Positions 46,566 through 56,654 of a stretch of DNA of 64,000 bases are shown piece after piece. Location: the NCBI GenBank assembly GCA_030762935.1, contig CM060888.1:120787468-120851467 (forward strand), read 5' to 3'. A program made the translations under genes and the position numbers. Each line of letters starts with the position of its first letter. Within the stretch, counting starts at the first letter, position 1. The notes under the pieces were generated by a model. That model worked only from the letters and a program-made list of their open reading frames with translations, did not search any database and was not told the origin of the DNA. The stretch is from Hymenopus coronatus. Taxonomy: Eukaryota; Arthropoda; Insecta; Mantodea; Hymenopodidae.

Positions 46566-46889
46566 TATGTTAACGGCGGGGTACCAATACACCAAGTATC
46601 AATTGCGGCCGTCTACCCCCCGGAGAATAAGAGGAGGAGAAACCACAGTCCAATACACAGGAAACGACGGAGCTAAGCGCAGAGACGCACGGAAGTCCCT
46701 AACAAATTCACTAAATGGCAGCGCTGGTGCGCCACAGTGGTATACAGAGGCCGGGAGGCCGGAAGGACGCTTCTAGAACGGCACCTAGCCGCAACCAGGG
46801 TTAAGAGAATTTCACTCGGAGCAAGCAACCGTGTCATCTTCCTGCAAAGACTCAAGTCACACCTGCGCGGACCTGAAAGATGAAGAAGG
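46566..46889. other. GC-richer segment of unknown origin
   Basis: This is GC-rich compared with its surroundings (CGGCGGGGTACC, CTACCCCCCGGAGAATAAGA). A frame including WQRWCATVVYRGREAGRT looks more protein-like than average, but I do not recognise it. It directly precedes an S7 SINE and may be part of another element. Confidence 0.35.
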
Positions 46890-47044
46890 GAAATACCTGA
46901 AGGAATGAAGGGATATTTACCGTGGCACCCCAGCATTCCCCTAAGTGGCCCCAGGAAAACCACGGAAAACTCGGGCCAGAGTGCGCGGTCAATGAGTGAA
47001 CCCGACCTCCCGAATACCAGTCCCAGATGAAACACCTGAATCAC
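46890..47044 (-). repeat. tRNA-derived SINE, family S7
   Basis: The minus head includes GGGAGGTCGGGTTCACTCAT (B-box region) and the body has TTTTCCGTGGTTTTCC and GGCCACTTAGGGGAATGCTG, followed by GGGTGCCACGG. A CCGTGGTTTTCC body after a tRNA-like head is common in insect tRNA-derived SINEs as I know them. Confidence 0.7.
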
Positions 47045-47155
47045 CTGTTCGTTTTGTGTTAAGCTAAAACTACAGTAGTTTCTGAAAATGCAATTATTCC
47101 CATGTTTATTACAATTATGAAGAATGCGTTTTGTTACATATGCTGCGCCTGTGTA

Positions 47156-47437
47156 TGGAGTTTTTTTTATCTATTTATGGACGTTCTTTAACTGTTGTGG
47201 TTCTTAGCATCGCATTCTATACTGGACGTAAAAGACCGCTTAATTTTGCTCAGAGGCCTCTCTATCTGGCTTGAGGTTCTTTTATGTGCCGTAAATCTAC
47301 GACACGTGAGCCATGGCTTTGCTTCCATGCTAAGGAATTTTAGGCTCGAAAAAATCCATCGTCCTCCGCCGGGTTTGAACCCGCGATCTTGGGTATATGG
47401 AGTTAGCATGGTAACCATTACACCACGGAGGGCGACA
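47156..47437 (-). repeat. tRNA-derived SINE, family S4, with 10-bp TSD
   Basis: The minus head TGTCGCCCTCCGTGGTGTAA with TGGTTACCATG holds the A-box and GCGGGTTCAAACCCGGCGG the B-box. The body carries GACGATGGATTTTTTCGAGC. Both flanks are CGCCTGTGTA (47146-47155, 47438-47447). The frames at 47188-47452 are inside it. Confidence 0.9.
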
Positions 47438-47872
47438 CGCCTGTGTACTTGAAATACAATGGCATTAGGCAGATGTTGTGTTTCTATAATAGCTTGCTGC
47501 TCACCTAAGTTGCGTGTGCTATTTTATTTTTGTTTATTCAACTGGAATATGCACTTTTATTTGTATTTTGTTGATTTTGTCATTATTTTGCTTTTCATTA
47601 GCATCAGGTGAAACAATATGTATGCCTATTTGAGCACTGTCTGATCCTCTTTTGTTTAGTTTGTCAAGTGGCGCCTTAGCTACTGAGTTTTGCTCTTTAC
47701 CTCAAGACTTGTTTTCCAAATCTTCACTCATGAGTGTCTGCTGGTAACTAAGCTTGGTGAGTTCTTTCTAAAGACAGCTAACTGCACTTCCGGCCATTCT
47801 AATAGTTTCAGTTCTCAGAGTTCGTCCCACTAAATTGTTTTAACTTTTAATGGAAAATATGTGGAAAACCAG

Positions 47873-48049
47873 ATATCTAGACTTTATTATTATTATAATA
47901 ATTTGATATCGGATTTTAAGGGGAAGTTCTGGAGTTTTTAATGTGTTCTTGCTATTTTTATTCATACTAATTTAGTTCAGAGTGCTGCAGCACACGTTAT
48001 TAAATAATTTTAAGTATTTTATGGAAGTTTAATGTGTTTTTCTGAATTT
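47873..48049. repeat. dispersed repeat R4, second copy
   Basis: This is about 2 kb downstream of the first R4 copy, in the same orientation, differing by several substitutions and a TATTATTAT insertion near 47885-47900. Confidence 0.75.
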
Positions 48050-48282
48050 TGATTAACGGAAACAGAATTCACGGCTGTATATATGTTGCTGCTTAGTGGT
48101 AGATATTCTGAGGGTACCTCTCGGGCAATAATATATAATGCACGCGTTGATAAAATATATTAATACCAAGTTTATCCTATATGGTTGTCCAAAAGTGTAT
48201 CTGTAATGTTTATAGGTCGAACATTTGTCAACAACTGGTAATGCAAAAAAAAAAAAAAAACGGAATTCAACCATATGCCAAT

Positions 48283-48483
48283 CGGGTTTTAAAAGATTTG
48301 ACTATCGCTGTAGCCTAGTGTACTCCCTTATTTCCCGTCTACTTGCAAGAAAACAAGTAATAACACAAGATCTGGTTATGTTTATCTCGATTAGCATATA
48401 ATAGATAGAATAATAAATATTTGAACAATAATTTCTTACAGAGATGTAGAGAAAGTCATGTGGATGTAATACATCAGATTTTT
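48283..48483 (-). repeat. DR repeat, S part only
   Basis: GGTTTTAAAAGATTTGACTA, GTGTACTCCCTTATTTCCC and GTAGAGAAAGTCATGTGGAT with ACATCAGATTTTTT. It begins abruptly after an A run and CGGAATTCAACC. Confidence 0.85.
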
Positions 48484-48486
48484 TAA

Positions 48487-48620
48487 TTTAAGTTCTTAAG
48501 CCTGGTAGGTCATATCGCACGATAATCAATAAAATATGTGAGATGAAATGATGCTCAAAAGGAGCTTAAAATTACTCGGCATTCATCTTTTCAGAATGAG
48601 GAAAACTCCGGAGTAAACTT
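48487..48620 (-). repeat. SINE fragment, family S5
   Basis: AAGCCTGGTAGGTCATATCG, ATGAAATGATGCTCAAAAGG and GGCATTCATCTTTTCAGAAT match 675-860. The tRNA head is missing. Confidence 0.65.
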
Positions 48621-48979
48621 GAATTGAATCATTCGTACCACTATGAGTGAATGGCTCAAGAAAAATTGTGGTAGAAGGAACCGATAAGTTATTACAAGCA
48701 GATAAATTTAACATATCTTAATTTTACTGGTGTTGATAGCGCCAGCTGGAAAACAAATATACTAACAGTTGAGACAGTAATAAACATTAAGAGTTGTGTT
48801 TGTTAGAGGGGCAATATCAATGAGACTTTTATTAGTGGGAAGAAATCAATAAAGGAAACTGTGCAACTGTTAATTCGGCAACAATTTAGCATGATCTACA
48901 CGGCGAAAATTTAAAACAACAGCTGCTGGCATAGATAGTCGGTCATCTGGTATAGATATGAATACACAATTCTCTTCAA

Positions 48980-49280
48980 GTACGAGGGCCGTTTTTTTTT
49001 TCAATCTACGATAGGGTATAAATAAAAGACAAGTTCATAGAAAACAATTATTTTATTACTAAAAGTTTTGTACACTTATGGTTACTTTTCAACATAATCA
49101 CCAAAAGATTGAGACATTTATCGTAGCTGTGCACAAGCTTTGCAATACCCGTTTCAAAAAATGTTGCCGCCAATGATTTCAATGAAGATCTTCGTACTTT
49201 ACCACGTTTGCGGAGAGCCATTCAAAACAAATGAAGAGGAATGTTAACTTCAGGAATTGTGTTGATCCATAACAACGTTC
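48980..49280. pseudogene. truncated fold-back mariner
   Basis: The reversed mariner 3' end begins at TACGAGGGCCG (about 48981) and runs to GATTTCAA. A palindromic GAAGATCTTC follows, then forward transposase sequence CGTACTTTACCACGTTTGCG and GGAGAGCCATTCAAAACAAA. This is the same junction as in 20940-21648. It stops at about 49280 and lacks the second end. Confidence 0.85.
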
Positions 49281-49776
49281 TCTTCACCATGGCCCATAGT
49301 GGCGACCTAAGGAACTATAAATTAAAATCCGGCCACGGAGACATCGTAACGACATCTTATGTTCCACTTAGAAATTACTGGAAGTAACTAACTTATGAGT
49401 TGGATACAACTTTTTATAGAAATTTAGCATTATAAATTGTAAGAGCTAATGAAATAATTTGGAACCCATTGTTGTTATAAGCGAGAGCGTTTTAATTAGT
49501 TATGAGATGTTAATTGATTTCCCTGTATTTCATTTTATTACTTGGCGCGTTGAACAGCTCAGACAGCCATTTGCATGCATTATCTTCCTGTGAGAGAAGT
49601 GATCGAACATTGCGGACTATACTGTTGCCTATTTTTAACACAGTTGATCGAATCTTAGTTATTATATATTTAATAACGCAGAGGGGTTTTTGCATTTTCG
49701 TTGCTCAGATTAAAGAATACAGCTCATCTTCTCTTTCTACTAGGCCAAGGCAACTTGGAATACCAGTACTATGTCA
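49281..49776. other. unassigned stretch
   Basis: No recognised element. The frames at 49510-49780 overlap on opposite strands and have no family signature. Confidence 0.4.
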
Positions 49777-50118
49777 CTAATAAAAGCTCCATGGCACGAC
49801 AGCTCACAAGGAACCTTGGCCTACCTCCCGGCCGCTGCGTTCCCCATCTCGGTCCATGACAAACGTTATGGATGGAGTGCAGTATTGGAGGGTGAGACGT
49901 GGTCACTGCCAAGAATCCCCCCTCCCCCGGACAGTTAATGCGGTCCTCATGACCTGGAGCCGCTGCTTCTCCATCAAGTAGCTCCTCAGGCACCTCACAA
50001 GGCTGAGTGCACCCCGGACCAGGTCTCACAGCGAGGGAAAAATCCACAAGCCGGTACCAGGAATCGAACTAAGACCTCCCGCTTAGCAAGTAGCTGTGCT
50101 ACCACCGCGCTAAGGACC
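49777..50118 (-). repeat. tRNA-derived SINE, family S3, with 10-bp TSD
   Basis: The minus head GGTCCTTAGCGCGGTGGTAG holds the A-box and AGTTCGATTCCTGGTACC the B-box. TACTATGTCA flanks it at 49767-49776 and 50119-50128. The body matches 22277 and 63107. Confidence 0.92.
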
Positions 50119-51340
50119 TACTATGTCATTGCTACAGGAAATATGCCATTGCTGTTATTGGCACACGTGCTATAATGAATTAATTACCAGGTATTGGATA
50201 TAATTGTTATCTAAAATATTGCTATGCTATATTTTTATAATTATATTACATAAAGGGGTTTAATATATAAATTTTACCTTGTAAAACAAAATTCGCATTG
50301 TGACTAACTACTCCGTATCACGCTATAAATATTTTAACTATATTTAATTTATTTAAAAATATTTGTAGATATACTACTATGAGAACAGAATATGTAAAAA
50401 TTAGTTTTAATAAATAAATTAGAAATAAATAGAAAACTTTAGTCAAGATAAGATATAAGATTCATTTTAAAGTGTACTGATTCTCCCAAGCGACTTGTGC
50501 CACTCTTATTCTGATGTTGCTGCAACAGTTTAACTTACAGTAGGATTTGGGGTGAGGATCCAATGATGAAGGTAGACTACTCTCATATTAAAAATGATTA
50601 TATGCAGAAAGTAATGGAGAGGACTCTTTATTTTCAAGCCGCGTTGGTTTTACAAAGTACACAAAGTTTCTGATAGCAATACGTATTTTTTTATTAAAAA
50701 AAAGCGTTGGAACATTTATTGTCTGTGACCGAGATTCCGTTTTCGTTTTTTTTTTTTTAGAGTGTAGGTACATCAGTTACTTTGTCATTTTTGCCTGAAT
50801 TTTTTAATGTCCCAAACAAATCACGGAGTACGTGATGATGCAAGAGGCCTTTGTAGATAAAATAGCCGGCTATAGAGCGGCGCTACGGTCGATTCTACCG
50901 CATGAAAAACAGTGACGTGGAGAGGGAATCGAATGGAAATTGCAGAGTCTGCAACGTAAGTAGCTTTTTAACTAATGTGCAACATTTGGGAGCGACTTTG
51001 TTGTTTTAAAACTGAACGTTTTACTGCGCTCGCGATTTAAAATTTAAATTACAAAAGCTCTTGCTTCATCGCATCTAGCCCAGTTCATTCTCATGCATGG
51101 AAAAGGCGAAACTGAATGATCAGGGCTTGCAAACATATCTTAAGACGTTTTATGGCTAACGTGTAATGAAAATTCACACAAAAGTACATTTGTTAACACG
51201 TCGTTATAGGTTTCATTTTAATATTCCATTTCTATTTCAGGCTTTATAACCAGATTCCATTTTTTTAAACAATAAATAGTTTTAGCAACTATTTGTGATA
51301 GTTTTAGTGGTTTTCTCACAGAAACCGTGTGTAGGACAGG
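50119..51340. other. unassigned stretch
   Basis: This is AT-rich with no recognised repeat. A locally GC-richer piece at 50840-50960 (GGCGCTACGGTCGATTCTAC) ends in a donor-like GTAAGTAG at 50959, but no matching acceptor or coding signature supports an exon. Confidence 0.4.
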
Positions 51341-51555
51341 AGTTGGACAGGTAGAGTCAGACTGTCATCTCAAAATAATTTGAGATCACCTTGTGGTTTA
51401 CCGGGAAACATGCGAGTCAGTTGAGAAATACAATGCTATGCCGGTATGCTGCATGGCAGCTCAGTGGTAAAGCAACCGGCTAGAAACCGGGAGATCCGTG
51501 GTTGAAATCCCGGCTATCATACTGAATTTTTCAGTCTGACTCTACCTATTCAACT
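51341..51555. repeat. tRNA-like unit flanked by 24-bp inverted repeats
   Basis: Inverted arms lie at 51341-51364 (core AGGTAGAGTCAGACTG) and 51532-51555 (core CAGTCTGACTCTACCT), with two mismatches in 24. Between them, 51444-51522 folds roughly like a tRNA: a GTATG/CATAC outer pair, D-arm-like GCAGCTCAGTGGTAAAGC, an anticodon-like arm with loop CTAGAAA, and a T-arm-like GTGGTTGAAATCC. It is either a SINE with coincidental arms or a small terminal-repeat element carrying a tRNA-like sequence. Confidence 0.65.
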
Positions 51556-51597
51556 ATTTATTTCATGTTATGAGGTAACTTAAGCAATATTTTTTTT

Positions 51598-51862
51598 TAC
51601 ACTCTCTACTACGTGTAGTAAGTAGGGGAAGATTTGTATTCCACCCAAAAATTTGGTAATGAAATTTCATCTGAAAAACATTTCAGAAAAAAAGAAACAA
51701 AAGAAACAAAAAACAATCTATTTGTCCGTGTGTTTGTGTATGTGACAAAATATAAAAAAATAGCAGACAAATACCACACTTTATATTTAGATTCAGCATC
51801 TTCCAAAGATGTGGCTCAAACGTTTTCAATAAAATCACCGCACCCCAACTACTCTTAATATT
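51598..51862 (-). repeat. DR repeat, E part, interrupted
   Basis: CTCTCTACTACGTGTAGTAA, TTCCACCCAAAAATTTGG, ATTCAGCATCTTCCAAAGAT and CCGCACCCCAACTACTCTTA, then a foreign insert; DR resumes at about 52182 (ATAGAACATTTTTTTAAAT) and fades by 52570. Confidence 0.8.
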
Positions 51863-52181
51863 AGGGCCTCTAAGGGTGCATGCACCAGTACATTGTACGG
51901 CGGAATTTGCAAAAGATGGCCTTGCTAATTTGACGAACAGTGAACAACCCATTCCTCGATTTTGAACAATAGTGCTATCTCTCTTGTTCTTTCTGTCTTT
52001 ACCTATGCTTGTCTGCTCACTGCACCTGTCTTTCCCTTCCCCACTTTCACCGCTGTTTCTTCCTAGCTGTGAAATGGTCGTGTCGAGCCAAGCTGAGTCA
52101 GACCGCTGTACGGTGCACAGCATATCTGCACGTCAGTTAGCACGCGAGAGATTTTATCAGTTAGAGAGTCTCTGATTTATA
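51863..52181. mobile_element. unidentified ~320-bp insert in DR
   Basis: TTAGGGCCTCTAAGGGTGCA to AGAGAGTCTCTGATTTATAT separates two parts of one DR copy (CTACTCTTAATA before, TATAGAACATTTTT after). It has no tRNA boxes or transposase. It contains a pyrimidine-rich middle (CTTTCCCTTCCCCACTTTC). The class is unknown. Confidence 0.5.
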
Positions 52182-52570
52182 TAGAACATTTTTTTAAATA
52201 TTTTATTTCCTCAGAAACGCCTATAATGAACCGAAAATCCTCTTCTTTTTAAGGAATTTTGTATAATCGTGTACAAGTGGCAGTAGTAAAGCGATAGATG
52301 AAAATAAAAAATGTAGAGATCTTTAAAAAAATCGAATTGAGTCTATATCCTTTTATGTAGCAAAAGCTATTTTCGAGATATCCGTTATTAGCATTTCCAA
52401 TTGATCAGTATTTTATTATTTTTAAATTCCTACTGATACTAGTTATTTCTCGCCATTGCAGCCAGCATAAATTGCCCAGTTCTTAAACATTTGATTGTTT
52501 TTATTCCCTTTGTGTTTATAACGAAATGGGCAATGCAGATATTTCTGCAAAATTTATCTCGATTAAAGTA
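52182..52570 (-). repeat. DR repeat, resumed and decayed
   Basis: ATAGAACATTTTTTTAAATA, CTATAATGAACCGAAAATCC and AAGGAATTTTGTATAATCGT continue the copy. TTTATCTCGATTAAAGTAGA is near the S end. Confidence 0.55.
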
Positions 52571-52959
52571 GATCGAAAAATATGGCTTGCATAGCCACTA
52601 ATAAAAGATAGAGTGTGAGAAAATAATGTACAGGTAATACTATTATAGTTTTCTTATTGAAGAAATCGCGTTTGAGTCATTTTATTGAGAAAAAAAATCT
52701 CCAACAATTTTAGTATAGCTTTTGTTCTGTTTTTTTCTATTCAAGATGCACATATATAGCATTAATTATTTTTGCCAGTTTTCTAAAAGAGCTGAACTTT
52801 TACAGCTAAAATTTGAAGCAAAAAATGCTCTTCGGGATGCGTGGTATACTGTTACCTTTCAAATTTAGGGCTCTAATTCCATTTTGTATGTTATTAGTTA
52901 ATTTCGAGCTTTTTTACCTCAAAAGGGATTAAATGCACAGCATTTCACTCATTAATTAC

Positions 52960-53335
52960 TATTTATTTACAATTTTGGTTCTAGATATAACCAACAATTC
53001 TTCAAAGTCAAAATCTTTTTGTATTTCCCTCATGGTTCTTGGGAAATTTGCAATCTTTCATTAAATCGTGCATCTCTGGTTCGTTAAGAATGTAAAGAAA
53101 AATAAAACTCATTAGCCCATTTACAGAAAATCAAATATGAAAAGAGTAGGTATTTTTTAATAATGATAATTTTTTAATAATGATAATGATATTTTAGTCA
53201 AAGTCGTTCAACTAATTTCGAGAAAATTAGAACTAAAGTAATCTTTTCCATCTAATGGTAGTTTAGACTAAGAAACATTTTCAAAAAGACTTCAAGAGGG
53301 TACTTAACCAGAGTAAAATGGGGTATAATTCTGAT
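52960..53335 (+). repeat. DR repeat, strongly diverged fragment
   Basis: TTAGTCAAAGTCGTTCAACT, TTTTCCATCTAATGGTAGTT and AAGAAACATTTTCAAAAAGA follow plus DR order. The rest of 52571-52960 is unassigned. Confidence 0.45.
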
Positions 53336-53344
53336 TTTTCAATT

Positions 53345-54183
53345 TTACTTTCGCTAGTACAAACTTATATAAGGAAGATTATACCTAAAAATTCAATACC
53401 GAGATTTTACTAAAAAGACATTATGAAGACTTCTAAACGCAAAAATGCTTTTTTTTTCTTTTTCGGAAAAGGTCATATGTGTGTGATTTTTTGATTTGCG
53501 AACAGCATAGCTCAAAAACTAAATGTCGGATAAATACCCAATTTAGTATTTAAATTCAACACATTCCAAGGACGCTACAGGGACATTTTATAAAAGTTGT
53601 CCCACTCCAAGCTTGCCATTAAACGACATTTTCTCGATAATTTTACTTTCTCAAAAAAATAGTTGGCTCTGAGTATTAAATACCATATGTTTAAGATATC
53701 TTCAAGTGTATATCTTGAATTTTCAGGGAATAAACTCTAAAAACATTTTAATTTTGATGACGTTTGTATAACTGGTAAATCATAAGAAATAAACTAAAAC
53801 TTACTACACAGAAAATGTAGATCTCGTTGAAACACAAAATGTATGTCATATATATTTTTTATGGAATTAACAAGATAGTGTTTGCTATTGGTTTAAATTT
53901 TATAATAGAAATTAGAGAAGTCATCATTCATTTCGTATCTGTTTTGTATTGCTGCTGGCCATGTAAAGAGAACTTAATTTCAATTGTATAGTTTTTAAAA
54001 GCTTTGACAATCACTTTTGTCTAGTGTGCTCCCTCATTTCCATTTTACTTCCAAGGAAGCAAGTAATAAGACCATTTCTGCTAACGTTTTTCTCGATTAG
54101 CACAATGCAGATAAAACCTTTTGTAAGAATAGCTTGTTTGCGGAACAGATATTAAAAGTAATTTGAATAGAACATACCAGACT
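53345..54183 (-). repeat. DR repeat, full-length, diverged
   Basis: E end TTTTACTTTCGCTAGTACAA, AAAAATTCAATACCGAGATT, ACAGCATAGCTCAAAAACTA and AAAAGCTTTGACAATCACTT; the S end AAAAGTAATTTGAATAGAAC is decayed. Confidence 0.8.
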
Positions 54184-54275
54184 TTTTAAATTAACAAGAC
54201 ATTTATGGAGGTATGATGCTGCATATGGAGCCTAGTCACAAATGTAAACGCGTAACTAGAATTAAAACACTATAA

Positions 54276-54473
54276 AAACTATCCTACACTTCACATTACG
54301 TCCGCAATGGCATCCTGTTTTCGAATTTTGCGACATCATCCCCTGCTACACCTGATTTCACAGACAATCCTAATAACCTCCTAAACCCGAATCTTCTGCA
54401 CTTACTACAATATGGACAACATAGAAGATTAAAAAGAAAGCGCCATACCGACCGTGTCAAAAATGCTGAATAA
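54276..54473 (+). other. 65-codon open segment with protein-like composition
   Basis: This is stop-to-stop and lacks an early ATG in frame (first Met absent). It translates to a proline/asparagine-rich middle (SSPATPDFTDNPNNLL) and a basic end (QHRRLKRKRHTDRVKNAE) before TAA. There is no splice acceptor AG directly upstream. It could be a decayed mobile-element ORF end or chance; I do not recognise a family. Confidence 0.2.
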
Positions 54474-54952
54474 AATAAATCTGAGGACAATTACCAACGA
54501 ATTATAACCTCAATGTCTTCTGTGTACTTCAGGTATACAATATATTATTCTGCCTAGCTGTAATATACAATTAGTGCAATAATGTTAACAGTAAATGAAG
54601 TAGTTGTTTTCCTGTAATATAATGCTTTAATGACGCAATGGTTATTAAATGTGTTTTGATGTTCTGGGACATTGTTCCCAGAAGAAAGAAGAAATATTAA
54701 TATTCACACTAAGTTTCCTGAAATGTCATTGTTTTTTGTAACTTTAATCACCTTTTAAAAATTGAGCTGGAGAATATAAAGAGAATCATGAAACTTTTAT
54801 TAGTAATACGTAAGTTTACATCTTTAAAATTGGCTTTCTGGAATTGTGTAATATCTGTTCATATTTGCAGGAATCAACAATAAATCACGCAGAAATTTGT
54901 TGGCAGCGTTTTAGATTCGTCAATAAATATTGTATTTAACTAGGTGTTATTT

Positions 54953-55169
54953 CCGGATTTTTTGCCGTGATCTGCTGGAGTAAAAATCTTCCAGACGTTT
55001 CGTCCACAACTGCGGTGGACGTCTTCAGTGGCGCGGTCGAAGTTTCCTCGGAGAAGGCGCAGCGAAACCTTCTCCGAGGAAACATCGACCGCGCCACTGA
55101 AGATGTCCATCGCAGTTGCAGACGAAACGTCAGAAACATTTTACTACAACAGAACACGGCAAAATAGCC
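54953..55169. repeat. 217-bp near-perfect palindrome with hammerhead-like parts
   Basis: The left arm 54953-55057 and right arm 55068-55169 pair along almost their full length around the 10-base loop CGCAGCGAAA; the inner ~35 bp (GGCGCGGTCGA, TTTCCTCGGAGAAGG) are nearly exact. Each arm read outward holds CTGAAGA, a GTCCAC...GTGGAC stem (intact in the left arm, decayed in the right) and GAAACGTC. These are the kinds of parts found in hammerhead ribozymes, which have been reported in Penelope-like elements, but the spacing is off by a base. The frames 54936-55318 on both strands are by-products. Confidence 0.85.
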
Positions 55170-56640
55170 CAGAATTACTCCTAGTTACATATTCTCTGAC
55201 CGTGAAGTCCTACATTCTCCCAAATATTATATTTGTCTTACCTTTAACCAAGAGTAATCATCCCTTTACTAATCATCGTTATCAAACACTAGACCTATCT
55301 ATAAAACATGTGACATGATATTTCCGTTTGTCCTCTGAGTTACAGTTGTTGCTGTATTTGTCTTATTTGGAAAACCCGTTTCATTATTAAAAACTCAAAA
55401 AATGTGGCAAAATATAATCCAATAAATTTGCTATTTTTAAAACTCTGATGCGGGTTAGTTTGTTTTGTATTTGTTAAGATTTTACTATATGTTTATTAAA
55501 GTCAAGATATCTATGCTTTTGCTATAGATTTTAATACGAACTTGTTTTTAAAATGGCTGTAACAGATTTAATAGTTAAAAAAGTCAATCTCCACACAGTA
55601 TGCAGTTAGAATTTCTGAATGAATTTCTGTATTGTCTACAGGTATATGAATCATGATTTGAACAATACATGAAGGTCTATATGAATGAAAATACTTTGTG
55701 TATTCATTGTAAAAATACTATAAAATGCACAAGGTATTCTGGATCATATTTTGATGAGTGCAATATCTTCTTTTGTACCGCGTGAGCGTGCATTATTTTC
55801 CTCTACAAGGGCGCTATTATTGCAAACTGAAAAATAGTAATGAGCCAGGAGAAATAAATGTAATGCAGGGTTAAATAAAATAAATGCTGATACTATTATA
55901 GTGCTGTCTGTTCGAAAAGTTATTTCTTAATCCTAACCATTGGTTAATTCTAATGACTATTTGTTCAGTATGTGCCACTTTTGTCACAGAGTCTACCGGA
56001 AGTACGAAGATATATTAACCTCTATCAAATCTACTGAACATACACTAAAATGTTTTTGCAATTCTCGTATGATGGAAATAAACTGTTATAGCATTTCTAG
56101 TCATTGGTGCCATATAAAATAATTTCATCAAAATCATTACCCAAAATATTTGCTTAGAAGTTCCCTGTATTATAATCCACGTGCTATTCTTCTATTCTTC
56201 CTTACGTATTTAAATTACATTTGAATAAATATATGTGAGAAAAACCAAAGGAGATTAACTGAAGTATGAATGAATGAATAAGTGTATTTATTGACATAGC
56301 AATATCATACATAGAATTTCAACAATCGCACGTGCTTTTGTAATACACTTTACAAGCAATATTAAAACAACAACAACAACAACAAAGAATTAAAAGAGTA
56401 AACACGAAAATAAAAAGACAAAGGAAATACACAGTCCAAAGCATTATTAAACAACAATAAAGAATTAAGAGTGAACCCGAAAATAAAAATACAAAGATAT
56501 TCAAATATAGCAATTTAAATTTACAGCACAGAGTACACCTTCATAAATGTACCCTCTTATAATAGAAAATTGCACTTAAAAGACATATATACACATAATA
56601 TATACAACATATATAAAACCATAGCACAACAGTAACCTAA
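55170..56640. other. unassigned AT-rich stretch
   Basis: About 1.5 kb hold no recognised family or gene. A short CAACAACAACAACAACAAAG run lies near 56370. Confidence 0.5.
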
Positions 56641-56654
56641 GTATGACATAATAT

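Noticed and set aside
47188..47452. Frames near 47.3 kb as genes
   Set aside because: They lie within an S4 SINE with exact target duplication.
45868..48049. LTR retrotransposon bounded by the R4 repeats
   Set aside because: The enclosed DNA contains only SINEs and unassigned sequence, with no gag/pol or primer site.
50840..50966. Exon ending in GTAAGTAG
   Set aside because: There is no paired acceptor, no coding bias and no recognisable protein; a donor-like octamer alone is weak evidence.
51444..51522. A functional tRNA gene
   Set aside because: The T-loop and acceptor pairing deviate from consensus and the unit is surrounded by inverted repeats, so a tRNA-derived element is more likely.
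54936..55318. Overlapping frames on both strands around 55 kb
   Set aside because: They are mirror images produced by the palindrome.
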